Positions 49,930 to 63,796 of a stretch of 64,000 nucleotides of DNA are shown here, one piece after another; positions within the stretch are counted from its first letter, which is position 1; each line of letters opens with the position of its first letter. Under the pieces are notes generated by a model. It was given only the letters and a program-made list of their open reading frames with translations. It searched no databases and was not told the origin of the DNA. The stretch spans positions 1,984,001 to 2,048,000 of the forward strand of contig OY970177.1 of the NCBI GenBank assembly GCA_963707975.1, written 5' to 3'. Source of the DNA: CAVVXX01 sp963707975. Its GTDB lineage: Bacteria > Pseudomonadota > Alphaproteobacteria > Micropepsales > Micropepsaceae. A program made the position numbers and the translations under genes.

Positions 49930-50904
49930 TTATTCACGCGGGGCCGCCGCGCGCTGAAGCCGGTCATTGATGGCTTCGCCCAGGCCCTCGTTGGGGATGG
50001 GCATTACGGCGATGGCGCGCACGCCGGATTTGTCGAGCGCGCGCAGCATGGCGAAGAAATTGGCCGCAGCCTCGCGCAGATCGCCTTTGGCGCTGAGGTT
50101 GCGCGTCATGTTCGCACCTTGCGTTGCGTTGGGACCGAAGGCCAGCAGCGCCTCGCCATCGCGCGCCTCACGCGCGTTAAGGCGGAGCATCGCGCGCGGA
50201 GCATAGTGGCTTGCCATTTGACCTGGCGACTGAATGGCGTCGTTTTGCGGTTTGCCCAATGGCCCGGCAATGCGTTCGATTTCGACGCGCGGGATAGCGC
50301 CGGAGCGCAGCAAGACCGGCTGATCGTTTTCGAAGCCGATCACGGTAAATTCCAGCCCAACGGGGCAGGGCCCGCCATCGAGAATGAAACTGATGCGGCC
50401 GCCCAGTTCTTCAGCCACGTCGGCGGCCGTCGTCGGGCTGATGCGGCTCGAGCGGTTGGCGCTTGGGGCGGCGATGGGCACGCCGGAAGCTTCAAGCAGC
50501 GCGCGTGCCACATCGTACGACGGCGAGCGCACGGCTGCCGTATCCAGCCCGGCGCTCACCAGCAGCGCCAGCGGCGAAGGCTCGCGGCGCGGCAGCACCA
50601 GCGTGAGCGCGCCCGGCCAGAAGGCATCGGCAAGTTCACGCGCCAGCGCGTTGAAAGTGACGATCTCTACAGTCTCAACGCGGTCCAGCACATGCACGAT
50701 CAGCGGATTGAAGCGCGGGCGTTCCTTGGCGGCGAAGATCGCGCTTACCGCGAAATCGTCGAGCGCGTTGGCACCGAGGCCGTAAACGGTTTCCGTGGGA
50801 AAGGCGACCAGCTTGCCATCACGGATCAGCGCGGCCGCTTCCGCGATTGCGGACGCCGTGGCCGGGGCGATGGTGGTGGCGTATGCCGGGCTGTCTGCGC
50901 GCAT
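49930..50904 (-). CDS. threonylcarbamoyl-AMP synthase (Sua5 type)
   Basis: 324-aa tRNA t6A biosynthesis enzyme. The YrdC domain has LVAFPTETVYGLGANALDD, FAAKERPRFNPLIVHV, WPGALTLVLPRRE and IAAPSANRSSRISPTTA. The C-terminal Sua5 domain starts near residue 210 with SPGQMASHYAPRAMLRL. It makes the precursor of N6-threonylcarbamoyladenosine at position 37 of ANN-reading tRNAs. First gene of a two-gene unit with the FAD dehydrogenase. Confidence 0.93.
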   Translation of the reverse strand: MRADSPAYATTIAPATASAIAEAAALIRDGKLVAFPTETVYGLGANALDDFAVSAIFAAKERPRFNPLIVHVLDRVETVEIVTFNALARELADAFWPGALTLVLPRREPSPLALLVSAGLDTAAVRSPSYDVARALLEASGVPIAAPSANRSSRISPTTAADVAEELGGRISFILDGGPCPVGLEFTVIGFENDQPVLLRSGAIPRVEIERIAGPLGKPQNDAIQSPGQMASHYAPRAMLRLNAREARDGEALLAFGPNATQGANMTRNLSAKGDLREAAANFFAMLRALDKSGVRAIAVMPIPNEGLGEAINDRLQRAAAPRE

Positions 50905-50936
50905 GGGCGTACTCTAGCGCAATCCGTGCGCGGAAT

Positions 50937-51491
50937 TCAGCGCGCCTTGGTGGCGGCGAGATCGACCGTAACCTTGACTGCATGGGCCACCGGCGTTTCG
51001 CCCGCCCATTCTTTACCGGAGCCCACGCCGAAATCGGTGCGCATGATGGTCGTTTCGCCCGTCATCTGCGCGCGGTCGCCGGAAATCGTTAGCGTGAAGG
51101 GAAGGGTTATCGGCCTGGTAACGCCACGGATGGTGAGATTGCCCGAGGCCTCATAGCGGTTGTTGTCGAAGGCGCGAAAATCCGTGGTCACGAAATGGGC
51201 CAGGAGAAAATGTACAGCGTCAAAGCCCTGCGGGCCCGGAATATTCTGGTCAAGATCGGCCTCGCCAGAAACGGCGCTGGTCATGTCGATGGTGACATTG
51301 GCTTTGGCGTGGGCAAGATCGGCAGGATCGAAGGCGATCTGCGCGTTCCATTTCTGAAATGTCGCCACGAAGGGCTGGCCGCTCCATTGCACGCTGAAAC
51401 CAAGCTTGCTCTGCGCGTGATCGACATTCCAACTAGCGGCCTGCGCGCTGGAAGCAATCAACATCGCTGCGGCAATGAACGCAGTCCTCAT
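50937..51491 (-). CDS. YceI-family periplasmic lipid-binding protein
   Basis: 184-aa exported protein with signal peptide AFIAAAMLIASSAQA. YceI features: WNVDHAQSKLGFSVQW, NVTIDMTSAVSG, FLLAHFVTTDFRAFDNNRYE, GNLTIRGVTRPITLPFTLTI. Family members bind isoprenoid chains. Last of a cassette with cytochrome b561 and a second YceI; its start overlaps the b561 stop by four bases (ATGA). Confidence 0.92.
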   Translation of the reverse strand: MRTAFIAAAMLIASSAQAASWNVDHAQSKLGFSVQWSGQPFVATFQKWNAQIAFDPADLAHAKANVTIDMTSAVSGEADLDQNIPGPQGFDAVHFLLAHFVTTDFRAFDNNRYEASGNLTIRGVTRPITLPFTLTISGDRAQMTGETTIMRTDFGVGSGKEWAGETPVAHAVKVTVDLAATKAR

Positions 51492-52075
51492 TTCTCAACC
51501 TTGGTGCCCGGCAGCATGCGCGCGAACACCGTGTCGCGATTCCAGAATTGATGCTTCAGCGCCGCCGCCACATGCAGCACGATCAGGCACAGCGCAGTCA
51601 AAGCCAGCGTGTTGTGCGTTTCGCGTAAAGTCCCAATGATCTGCTGTTTCTGCTCGCGCGGCAGTTCGGCCAGAAATGGAATATGTGGCCACTGGAAAAG
51701 GCCATACCACATGGTCGGCAGGCCCAATGGAGAGGATGACACCATCGCCCACCCCGCGAGCGGAATGGCGATGATAAGAACATAAAAAACGTAATGCACG
51801 CCGCGAGCGGCAACGCGCTCCCACATGGGCATCTGCGCCGAAAAGTCCGGCATCGGATTGACCACGCGCCACAACACCCGCGCCACGCTTAATACCAGAA
51901 TGCTCAATCCGGTGGATTTGTGAAATTGAATGAACCAGAAGCGGTCAGGATCCGATTGCGGCAGATCGCCCATATAATAGCCAAGCGCGATGTTGAACAG
52001 CACGGCCGCAGCGATCAGCCAATGCAAGGTCATCGCCACGGAACCGTAGCGAAGATTCAAGTCTTTCAGATTCAT
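51488..52075 (-). CDS. cytochrome b561
   Basis: 195-aa inner-membrane di-haem cytochrome with four helices. Haem histidines are present: LHWLIAAAVL, FHKSTGLSIL, GVHYVFYVLIIAIPLAGW and VLHVAAALKHQFWNRDTV. Signatures YGSVAMTLHW and RMLPG at the end are typical. Transfers electrons between quinone and periplasmic acceptors. It lies between two YceI genes. Confidence 0.93.
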   Translation of the reverse strand: MNLKDLNLRYGSVAMTLHWLIAAAVLFNIALGYYMGDLPQSDPDRFWFIQFHKSTGLSILVLSVARVLWRVVNPMPDFSAQMPMWERVAARGVHYVFYVLIIAIPLAGWAMVSSSPLGLPTMWYGLFQWPHIPFLAELPREQKQQIIGTLRETHNTLALTALCLIVLHVAAALKHQFWNRDTVFARMLPGTKVEK

Positions 52076-52076
52076 G

Positions 52077-52688
52077 CTACTTCGTGTCCTGGGAGAATTC
52101 CGCTTCGATCATGAGCTCGACATCGTCGGCGACACTTGGCGCCCAGCGCATCGCGGTAAGCCCGAAATCGCTACGTTTGATTTGCGCGGTCGCGCCGAAG
52201 CCAAGGCGGAAACCATTGCCGCTCATGTTCTGTTTCGCGCCATAGAAGGTCGCATGCAACGTCACAGGCTTGGTCACGCCATTGAGCGTGAGGTTGCCGG
52301 AGATGTCGCCTTTATTGGCCCCGGTTGTCTTGATCGACGTCGAGGTGAATGTGGCTTTGGGAAAGGCCGCCACGTTGAACACCTCAGGCCCCTTCAGATC
52401 TTCTGTGAGTTTGTCGCTGGGCGTGGTGATGCTGCTGGTATCAATATCGACAGTAACCGTGCTTTTTGCAGGCGCATTCGCGTCATACTGCAAAGAACCA
52501 CTCACCTTGCCGAAGCTGCCGTAAAAGGGGCTGATCCCCATATGCAGGATGTCGAATACGATCTGCGTGTGGACAGGCACTGCGCTGTAATGCCCACTTG
52601 GCGCAGCCGCTTGGCTTTCGGCTTGCGCCTGCGCCGCGCAAGCAAGGCTTGCCGTAAGTGCCAAGACTGGCATGAGGCATCTGTTCAT
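52077..52688 (-). CDS. YceI-family periplasmic protein
   Basis: 203-aa exported protein, signal peptide LMPVLALTASLACAAQAQA. YceI core: VPVHTQIVFDILHMGISPFY, KSTVTVDIDTSSITT, FNVAAFPKATFTSTSIKTTG, GNLTLNGVTKPVTLHATFYG and KRSDFGLTAM. First gene of the YceI-b561-YceI unit. Divergent from the acyl-CoA dehydrogenase. Confidence 0.92.
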   Translation of the reverse strand: MNRCLMPVLALTASLACAAQAQAESQAAAPSGHYSAVPVHTQIVFDILHMGISPFYGSFGKVSGSLQYDANAPAKSTVTVDIDTSSITTPSDKLTEDLKGPEVFNVAAFPKATFTSTSIKTTGANKGDISGNLTLNGVTKPVTLHATFYGAKQNMSGNGFRLGFGATAQIKRSDFGLTAMRWAPSVADDVELMIEAEFSQDTK

Positions 52689-52766
52689 GGCTTACTCCCT
52701 TGAAGTGTTGCGCGCCGCTTCGCACAAACCCAAGCGTAGCCGATTGCCAACTTTGGGAAAATGCCG

Positions 52767-54563
52767 ATGAGTTTCACACCGCCAGTCAAGGATATCCGCT
52801 TCGCCCTCGACGCCATCGCCGGGCTGCCCGTTTTGTCGGAATATTTTCCCGATCTAAGTCCCGATTTGACCACCGATGTGCTGGCCGAAGCCGCCAAATT
52901 CTCAGGCGAAGTGCTGGCGCCGCTCAACGCCAGCGGTGATCGCGATGGCGCGAAAATAATCGATAACAATGTCGTGACAGCGCCGGGTTTCCGCGATGCC
53001 TATCGCCGCTTTTCAGAAGCGGGGTGGAACGGGCTGACCGCCCCCACGGCTTTTGGCGGTCAGGGCATGCCGCACACGCTGGGCACCGCGGTGGCCGAGA
53101 TGTGGCAGGGCGCCAATCTTTCCTTCGCGCTGTGCCCGATGCTGACGCAGGGCGTGATTGAGGCGCTTGCCACCCACGGCTCGCAAGAACAGCAGGCGCT
53201 TTTTCTGCCGAAGCTGATTTCGGGAGAATGGAGCGGCACGATGAATTTGACCGAGCCGCAGGCGGGCACGGATGTGGGCGCGCTGAAGACGCGCGCGGAA
53301 CCGGCTGGCGACGGCAGCTATAAAATCACCGGCACCAAAATTTTCATCACCTGGGGCGAGCACGATTGCTCCGAAAATATCGTGCATCTGGTCCTGGCGC
53401 GGCTGCCCGGTGCGCCCGCAGGTACGCGCGGGATTTCGCTGTTCCTGGTGCCGAAATTCCTGGTCAGCGCCGATGGCAGCAAGGGCGCGCGCAACGATGT
53501 GGTTTGCGCGGGGCTGGAGCACAAGATGGGAATACATGCGAGCCCGACTTGCGTGATGAATTATGGCGAGAAAGGTGGTGCCATTGGCTATCTCGTCGGC
53601 GGCGCCAATGAAGGCATGGCGCGCATGTTCACGATGATGAATGCGGCCAGGCTTGGTGTTGGCATACAGGGCGTAGGAGTGGCCGAGGCCGCGTTCCAGA
53701 AGGCGCTGGCTTATGCCAAGGAGCGCCGCCAAGGCCGAGCCACTGGCAGCCGTGACCGCAAGGAAAGTGTCGCCATCATAGAGCACCCCGACGTGCGGCG
53801 CATGCTGATGACGATGAAAGCGTTAACCGAAGCGGGCCGTGCGATCTGTTACGCCAATGCCGTGGCCATCGACATGGCGCTACATACCAAGGACGCAGCG
53901 GAGGCGGCCAAGGCCAAGGCGCGCGGCGAGCTGCTGATCCCTCTGGCAAAATCATGGCCCACCGATACGGCGGTGGAAGTGGCGTCGCTTGCCGTTCAGG
54001 TACATGGCGGCATGGGCTTCATCGAGGAAACGGGTGCGGCGCAGTTTTTCCGGGACGCGCGCATCCTCCCTATCTACGAAGGCACTAACGGCATTCAGGC
54101 GCTGGACCTCGTTGGGCGCAAGCTGGCGCAGGATGGCGGCGCGGCTGTCAGCGCGTTCATCACGGAAATCGCAGGCAATGCGGCCATGTTGGCAAAATCG
54201 AGTGGCGCGTTGAAAGACATTGGCGAGGCACTTGCGCCAGCCGTGGATACACTCGCCAAAGCTTCGCAATGGATCGGCGGCCAGCTTCTCGCAGGGAAAA
54301 TCTCCGAAGCGCTGGCAGGCGCGACGCCCTATTTGAACATGTTCGCCATTGTCGCGGGCGGTCACTATCTCGCACTGGGCGCAAAGGCGGCGACGGAACA
54401 GCTTGGCCAGCCGGGCGCCGATAAACAGCACCTGAACGGCCGCATCGCGGTTGCGCGCTTCTTTGCGCGCAATATTTTACCGGAGGCCCAGGGGCTGCTC
54501 TCCGCCATCACCGAGGGCAGTCGTGAGGTGCTGGAGGCGTTTCCGCAAGAGCTGCTGTTGTGA
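52767..54563 (+). CDS. acyl-CoA dehydrogenase, three-domain C-terminal-extended type
   Basis: 598-aa flavoenzyme of fatty acyl-CoA oxidation. N-terminal extension and helices to about 160, FAD/substrate strand domain with MNLTEPQAGTDVGALKTRAE and ITGTKIFITWGEHD, and C-terminal helices with QVHGGMGFIEETGAAQFFRD and the Glu/substrate loop IYEGTNGIQALDLVGRKL. A further C-terminal domain (about 470-598) is typical of the 60-kDa group. The start at 52767 is preferred since GGGA lies eight bases upstream. Coupled to the SDR gene (GTGA overlap). Confidence 0.93.
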   Translation: MSFTPPVKDIRFALDAIAGLPVLSEYFPDLSPDLTTDVLAEAAKFSGEVLAPLNASGDRDGAKIIDNNVVTAPGFRDAYRRFSEAGWNGLTAPTAFGGQGMPHTLGTAVAEMWQGANLSFALCPMLTQGVIEALATHGSQEQQALFLPKLISGEWSGTMNLTEPQAGTDVGALKTRAEPAGDGSYKITGTKIFITWGEHDCSENIVHLVLARLPGAPAGTRGISLFLVPKFLVSADGSKGARNDVVCAGLEHKMGIHASPTCVMNYGEKGGAIGYLVGGANEGMARMFTMMNAARLGVGIQGVGVAEAAFQKALAYAKERRQGRATGSRDRKESVAIIEHPDVRRMLMTMKALTEAGRAICYANAVAIDMALHTKDAAEAAKAKARGELLIPLAKSWPTDTAVEVASLAVQVHGGMGFIEETGAAQFFRDARILPIYEGTNGIQALDLVGRKLAQDGGAAVSAFITEIAGNAAMLAKSSGALKDIGEALAPAVDTLAKASQWIGGQLLAGKISEALAGATPYLNMFAIVAGGHYLALGAKAATEQLGQPGADKQHLNGRIAVARFFARNILPEAQGLLSAITEGSREVLEAFPQELLL

Positions 54564-55426
54564 GCCTTAGGGGCAAGACGCTCTTCATCACAGGGGCAAG
54601 CCGCGGCATTGGCCTGGCAATCGCGCTGAGGGCGGCAAAGGATGGCGCCAACATCGCCATCGCCGCCAAGACGGCCGAGCCCAACCCGAAACTTCCCGGC
54701 ACCATTTACACCGCTGCAAAGGAAATCGAACAGGCGGGCGGCAAAGCGCTGCCGCTCGTCTGCGATATCCGTTTCGAAGAGCAGGTGACAACGGCGGTCG
54801 AGAAATGCTTGAGCCAATTCGGCGGCATCGACATCTGCGTCAACAATGCCAGCGCCATCAATCTTGCTGGCACCGAGGCCGTCGAGATGAAGCGCTACGA
54901 TCTGATGCACCAGATTAACGCGCGTGGCACCTTCATGGTGACGAAATACTGCGTGCCGCATCTTCGGCGCGCCGCCAACCCGCACGTGCTGATGCTGTCT
55001 CCGCCGCTCGACATGCAGGCGAAATGGTTCACGGCCCATGCCGCCTATACGATGGCGAAATTCGGCATGTCGATGTGCGTGCTTGGCATGGCGGAGGAGT
55101 TCCGTGAAGCGGGCATCGCCGTCAACGCGCTATGGCCGCGCACCCTTATTGCCACGGCGGCAATAGAAAATATTATCGGTGGCAAGGAGATGATGCGCCA
55201 CGGCCGCAAGCCGGATATTGTGGCTGATGCGGCCCATTTGATTTTCCAGAAACAAGCGCGCGAATTCACCGGCAATTTCCTGATCGACGACAATTTCTTG
55301 TGGGATAATGGCGCGCGCGATTTCGATCATTATCGCGTGGACCAAAGCGTGGATTTGTATGCCGATTTTTTCCTGCCGGATCGGCCTCCCGCGCCAGTCA
55401 GCCTTAAAGCCGCGAAAGCGAAATGA
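54560..55426 (+). CDS. short-chain dehydrogenase, HSDL2-like
   Basis: 288-aa SDR starting at GTG. NAD(P) motif TGASRGIGLAIALRAA, NNASAINLAGTEAVEMKRYD, and the catalytic YTMAKFGMS (Tyr, Lys) are present. IAIAAKTAEPNPKLPGTIY and the length match the HSDL2-like branch, associated with lipid metabolism, which fits coupling to the acyl-CoA dehydrogenase. Confidence 0.92.
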   Translation: MSLRGKTLFITGASRGIGLAIALRAAKDGANIAIAAKTAEPNPKLPGTIYTAAKEIEQAGGKALPLVCDIRFEEQVTTAVEKCLSQFGGIDICVNNASAINLAGTEAVEMKRYDLMHQINARGTFMVTKYCVPHLRRAANPHVLMLSPPLDMQAKWFTAHAAYTMAKFGMSMCVLGMAEEFREAGIAVNALWPRTLIATAAIENIIGGKEMMRHGRKPDIVADAAHLIFQKQAREFTGNFLIDDNFLWDNGARDFDHYRVDQSVDLYADFFLPDRPPAPVSLKAAKAK

Positions 55427-55427
55427 A

Positions 55428-56240
55428 GTGGCGCTGGAGCCGCTTTGCCTTGGCGTTTTTTTTGCAACGGCGCTGATGCCGGGGCTCGCCCATGCGCATT
55501 GTCCGACTGCCGGAACGCGCACTGTTGCGCTCAAAAGCGTCGCCGATGGCGACACGTTTTTTACCTATGATGGCGCCGAGGTGGATCTGGCGGGTGTGCT
55601 GGCGCCGGGATCTGGCGGTGAGCGCATAACCAGGACACAGGCAAACGCAGCGCGCGCGGTGCTGGCACAGGCGCATTCAGGCGATGTATTATCGCTTGCC
55701 TTTGCGGGGCCGGAAAAGGATCGCTATGACCGCCTCAAGGCACAAGTGTTCGCGGGATCCGAATGGGTGCAGGAAGCAGTGCTGCGCGCAGGCCTCGCTC
55801 TCGCAAATCCCGATTTAGCGAGTGATGCTTGTGCAAATGAATTGCTAGCGGCGGAAGGGCAGGCGCGCGAAGCCAAAAGCGGGCACTGGGGTGATGGGGG
55901 TTTCGCCGTACGGACGCCGGATGATCTCAAAAAGTTGATCAGCACCTTCCAGATCGTAGAAGGCACGGTGCAAGCGGTTGCCATGCAGAAAGGCCGCGCC
56001 TATCTCGATTTTGATCCCGACTGGAAAACCGAATTTACCGTGACCATCGCTCCCGAAGACATGAAAGTTTTCCGCACAGCCAAATTCGATGTGAAGGGTT
56101 TGGCCGGCAAGCATGTGCGCGTGCACGGCTGGCTGGAATCCTATTATGGGCCGGAAATGGAAATCGCGCGTCCTGCTTCTATCGAGTTATTGGACATGGC
56201 CTTATCGCCCGCGCCCAAAAACGAAAAACCCGGACGCTGA
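55428..56240 (+). CDS. exported thermonuclease-like protein with altered active site
   Basis: 270-aa protein read from GTG at 55428, one base past the SDR stop region, with a signal peptide (LGVFFATALMPGLAHA). An SNase-like domain spans about 30-145: VADGDTFFTYDGAEVDLAG, and AFAGPEKDRYDRLKAQVFAG then VLRAGLALANPDLA. The Arg that follows the first strands in active nucleases (VRLxGIDAPE) is Asp-Leu here (VDLAGVLAP). A C-terminal OB-like module follows (VEGTVQAVAMQKGRAYLDFD). I infer a non-nucleolytic or weak enzyme. Confidence 0.7.
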   Translation: MALEPLCLGVFFATALMPGLAHAHCPTAGTRTVALKSVADGDTFFTYDGAEVDLAGVLAPGSGGERITRTQANAARAVLAQAHSGDVLSLAFAGPEKDRYDRLKAQVFAGSEWVQEAVLRAGLALANPDLASDACANELLAAEGQAREAKSGHWGDGGFAVRTPDDLKKLISTFQIVEGTVQAVAMQKGRAYLDFDPDWKTEFTVTIAPEDMKVFRTAKFDVKGLAGKHVRVHGWLESYYGPEMEIARPASIELLDMALSPAPKNEKPGR

Positions 56241-56252
56241 TCCGGGCTTTTC
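56225..56252 (+). terminator. terminator after the nuclease-like gene
   Basis: A 6-bp CCCGGA/TCCGGG stem with a six-base loop is followed by CTTTTC; an A-rich run precedes it. The hairpin overlaps the gene's last codons and lies between convergent genes. Confidence 0.6.
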
Positions 56253-56273
56253 ATCCGTATTTAGGATTGCAGC

Positions 56274-56873
56274 TTAAGCCGCCTTCTTCAGCAGTACGCC
56301 TTCAACGCGCTTGACAGCCGACTGCTCATCGATGCGCTCGATGGCGGCCACTTCACGCGCCATGCGGGCTAGCGCCGCTTCGTAAAGCTGGCGTTCGCTG
56401 TAGGATTGCTCGGGCTGGCCCGAAGCGCGGTGCAGATCGCGCACCACTTCGGCAATCGAAACGAGATCGCCCGAATTGATCTTGGCTTCGTATTCCTGGG
56501 CGCGGCGGCTCCACATGGTGCGCTTGATGCGCGCGCGGCCTTTCAGCGTGTTGAGCGCGGCCGCCATCACGTCGGGGGTCGAAAGTTTGCGCGTACCCAC
56601 GGCCTTGGCCTTAAGTGTGGGGACGCGGAGGATCATCTTGTCCTTCTCGAAGGCGATGACGAACAGCTCGAGCTTGTGGCCTGCCACTTCCTGTTCCTCG
56701 ATTTTCAGAATGCGGCCAACGCCATGGGTGGGATAAACCACGAAGTCGCCCGCACGGAACTCATGCTTCTTGCTCGCAGCGGGCGCCTTTGCTGGGGCAG
56801 GTGCCTTTACTGGGGCTGGCGCCTTGGCGGGAGCAGCCGCGGAAGCGGGAATTTTCTTTTTCAGTAGAGCCAT
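56274..56873 (-). CDS. carD: CarD-family transcription regulator
   Basis: 199-aa RNA polymerase-binding protein. A low-complexity Ala/Pro/Lys N terminus (PAKAPAPVKAPAPAKAPAA) leads to the CarD/TRCF interaction domain (FRAGDFVVYPTHGVGRILKI) and the helical DNA-contact domain (LKGRARIKRTMWSRRAQEYE, KINSGDLVSIAEVVRDLHR). It stabilises promoter open complexes, notably at rRNA genes. The start at 56873 has GGA seven bases upstream; ATG 56879 is the alternative. Confidence 0.92.
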   Translation of the reverse strand: MALLKKKIPASAAAPAKAPAPVKAPAPAKAPAASKKHEFRAGDFVVYPTHGVGRILKIEEQEVAGHKLELFVIAFEKDKMILRVPTLKAKAVGTRKLSTPDVMAAALNTLKGRARIKRTMWSRRAQEYEAKINSGDLVSIAEVVRDLHRASGQPEQSYSERQLYEAALARMAREVAAIERIDEQSAVKRVEGVLLKKAA

Positions 56874-57175
56874 CGTCATTTCCTTTTCCCACCCCATGCC
56901 CAGCCCGGGCCTTTTTTGCACTTGCGAAACGCACACACGACCGCGCTCGCGGACCGATCCGCAGGCAGTCACCTGAATTTGGAAACCTCGGGGTGTGCCA
57001 AATGCGTATCTTTTAACGTCACATATATAGCACAGAGATGGTCAAAAGGAAAGTAAGAATTTGTCACAACCTTTTGAAGAAAAGGGCTAATTCTGTCTCA
57101 CGCAACTCATTCGCTAAGCCATTGGCCGCGTTACGAGCAATTTTCGTTCAAGGCCTTTAGGAGCCTCTTTCGGGG

Positions 57176-57514
57176 TCAAGAGCCCTTGCCGGGTTTTGGA
57201 CTAAAGTACACTTGAAACTTGTTCTTTTTATCATCGAACTCCTTTGCGTCGGGCGGGGGCACACCCTTCTGACGGATGTTCGGCCAAGTCTTGGCATATA
57301 CGGCATTGACCTCAAGCCATTTCTCGAGACCCGGCTCGGTGTCGGGCTTGATGGCGTCCACCGGGCATTCCGGCTCGCAGACGCCGCAATCTATGCATTC
57401 GTCGGGGTGGATGACGAGCATGTTCTCGCCCTCGTAGAAACAATCCACGGGGCAGACTTCCACGCAGTCCATGTACTTGCACTTGATGCAGGCGTCGACG
57501 ACGACATAAGTCAT
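57176..57514 (-). CDS. fdxA: seven-iron ferredoxin FdxA
   Basis: 112-aa ferredoxin. Cluster motifs: CIKCKYMDCVEVCPVDCFYE for the 3Fe-4S and part of the 4Fe-4S site, and CIDCGVCEPECPVDAI for the other. The C-terminal extension (WPNIRQKGVPPPDAKEFDDK) is family-typical. Small electron carrier. Confidence 0.96.
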   Translation of the reverse strand: MTYVVVDACIKCKYMDCVEVCPVDCFYEGENMLVIHPDECIDCGVCEPECPVDAIKPDTEPGLEKWLEVNAVYAKTWPNIRQKGVPPPDAKEFDDKKNKFQVYFSPKPGKGS

Positions 57515-57556
57515 GGCGGCTCCATTGCCGTCACATAAGGCGGTAAGGTCCGGCGA

Positions 57557-57834
57557 TCAAGCATCGCGAATGAGTTCATAGAGCGCGCGCGCTTCCAAGG
57601 GAGGGCCGCGCCGCGCGCCCAACGCCAGCACACGCAGCGCGATCACTTCGCGCGAAACCGGCAAGGTCAGCACGTCGCCGGGGCGCACAAGCGCGCTCGG
57701 CTTTTCTACCCGCTGGCCGTTGAGGCGAATGAGCCCGGTCTCAGCCTTACGCTGCGCCACCCCGCGCGTTTTGCAGAAGCGCGCATGCCACAGCCATTTG
57801 TCGATGCGCAGCCCCGCGGGCGGCGGCTCGCGCA

Positions 57835-57838
<4 letters not shown>
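57557..57838 (-). CDS. S4-domain RNA-binding protein, Hsp15-like
   Basis: 93-aa protein. RIDKWLWHARFCKTRGVAQR then GLIRLNGQRVEKPSALVRPG is an S4 RNA-binding fold, as in Hsp15/ribosome quality-control factors that bind stalled 50S subunits. Its start overlaps the helicase stop by four bases (ATGA), a pairing often seen in Alphaproteobacteria. Confidence 0.93.
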
Positions 57839-60405
<2,567 letters not shown>

Positions 60406-60758
60406 GGCTTTTTCAACATATGGCTTTGCACTGGGGTGGCAAGGGCGTGTGGCGGCTCCATGCCTCCGCCTTGACTCGATGCACAACGCCCTGTGGATTA
60501 CCGTAAAAATGTGCAAACAAAACCGGCACGGAAGGTGTCCGAATCACCAACCGCGCTCAACATCAGCCTTCGTTCACGCACAATATATCGCGGTATTATG
60601 GTAAAACCAAGCTATTTATTGTAGTTCAGACACATGGCTGGGGCTCCGGTCTAATATTCACATTGGTCACAGTTACTTTTTGGCAGCCAAGCCGCCTTTG
60701 ACCGGCTTTAGCGAGGCGCGATATTGGCTTGAACGGCGCCCGCGCGGATAACGATGCA
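60406..60758. other. divergent promoter region, helicase / methylmalonyl-CoA mutase
   Basis: About 350 bases between divergent genes, moderately AT-rich around 60580-60680. No RNA gene, riboswitch-like pairing or palindrome stands out; I could not recognise a cobalamin riboswitch before the B12-dependent mutase. Confidence 0.5.
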
Positions 60759-62935
<2,177 letters not shown>

Positions 62936-62939
<4 letters not shown>

Positions 62940-63796
62940 CTCGTTTTGCCTTTCAGCGCCTCACCATCGATTTTCACGTGCGATGCAGTGGCCGTGAGCG
63001 TGCCGAATATCGTCGTGGCCCACACTCGCAGCGGCACCAGATAATGCCGCGCCGGATTTTCGCGGCTTGGCAGTGACACCACCCAGGCGAAGATGTCGGG
63101 GAACTTTGCGTTCTCGCTCAACACTTTCTGCTTGAAGCCCGCAATCTCGCGGTAATGAAGCTGGCAAACGAGAGCGGGGCCGTTATAGAGGCCGTTGCCG
63201 GTGCGGACATTGTCTGTCTTCAGATAATCCACCTCGACATCGTAACGCCGCGCGCCATCAAATACCGGCGCCACGGAACCACAGGGGCTTTTGCCGCTGG
63301 CGCTGACGCCCGCGGTCAGGAAAGCGACCGCGCTCACCGGATCGAGCGTGTTCTTTTTCTGCTCGTCGCTGACGGGATATTTTTTGGTGTTGTAGGGCGG
63401 GTTCGCTTTCAGCGCTGGCGGTCCCTTGTCGTCATAGGTCAGTGAAACCTGCTGCACTTTGTCCGTGTGGTTCACCGAATGGGAATCATACGCGGCAGGA
63501 TCCAAATGTCCGTTCTGCAGCGTGCCATGGGCATTGGCGTCGATCTGCGATTTCCAGAACAGATTGACGATGCCGCCGGTCTCGAGCGTCGAAACGCCCT
63601 GATAGAGATCGCCTTCGAAGCGCTGGTGCACGCCCACTTTCCCAAGCGCGAAGGGGCCGGCATAAAGATCATAAGAGACGTCAAGCGTCGAAGCGGTGTT
63701 GCTGACATTGGTATTTGCAGGTGGGCCCGCAGCATGGGCCGCTGGCATGAACACCACGAACGCCAATGCGGCCAATGCGAAGCGATCCAGGTTCAT
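62936..63796 (-). CDS. exported DUF3108 protein
   Basis: 286-aa protein with signal peptide NLDRFALAALAFVVFMPAAHA. Beta-rich DUF3108 body: LDVSYDLYAGPFALGKVGVH, YQGVSTLETGGIVNLFWKS, VSLTYDDKGPPALKANPPYN, VSAVAFLTAGV, and CGSVAPVFDGARRYDVEVDY. Exported, probably periplasmic or outer-membrane associated; the family has no known function. The start is set by the signal peptide at Met 63796; the open frame extends to 63973 without a ribosome binding site. The rest of the window to 64000 shows nothing. Confidence 0.85.

Noticed and set aside
60406..60758. Cobalamin riboswitch before methylmalonyl-CoA mutase
   Set aside because: I could not find a B12-box-like segment or a consistent pairing pattern.
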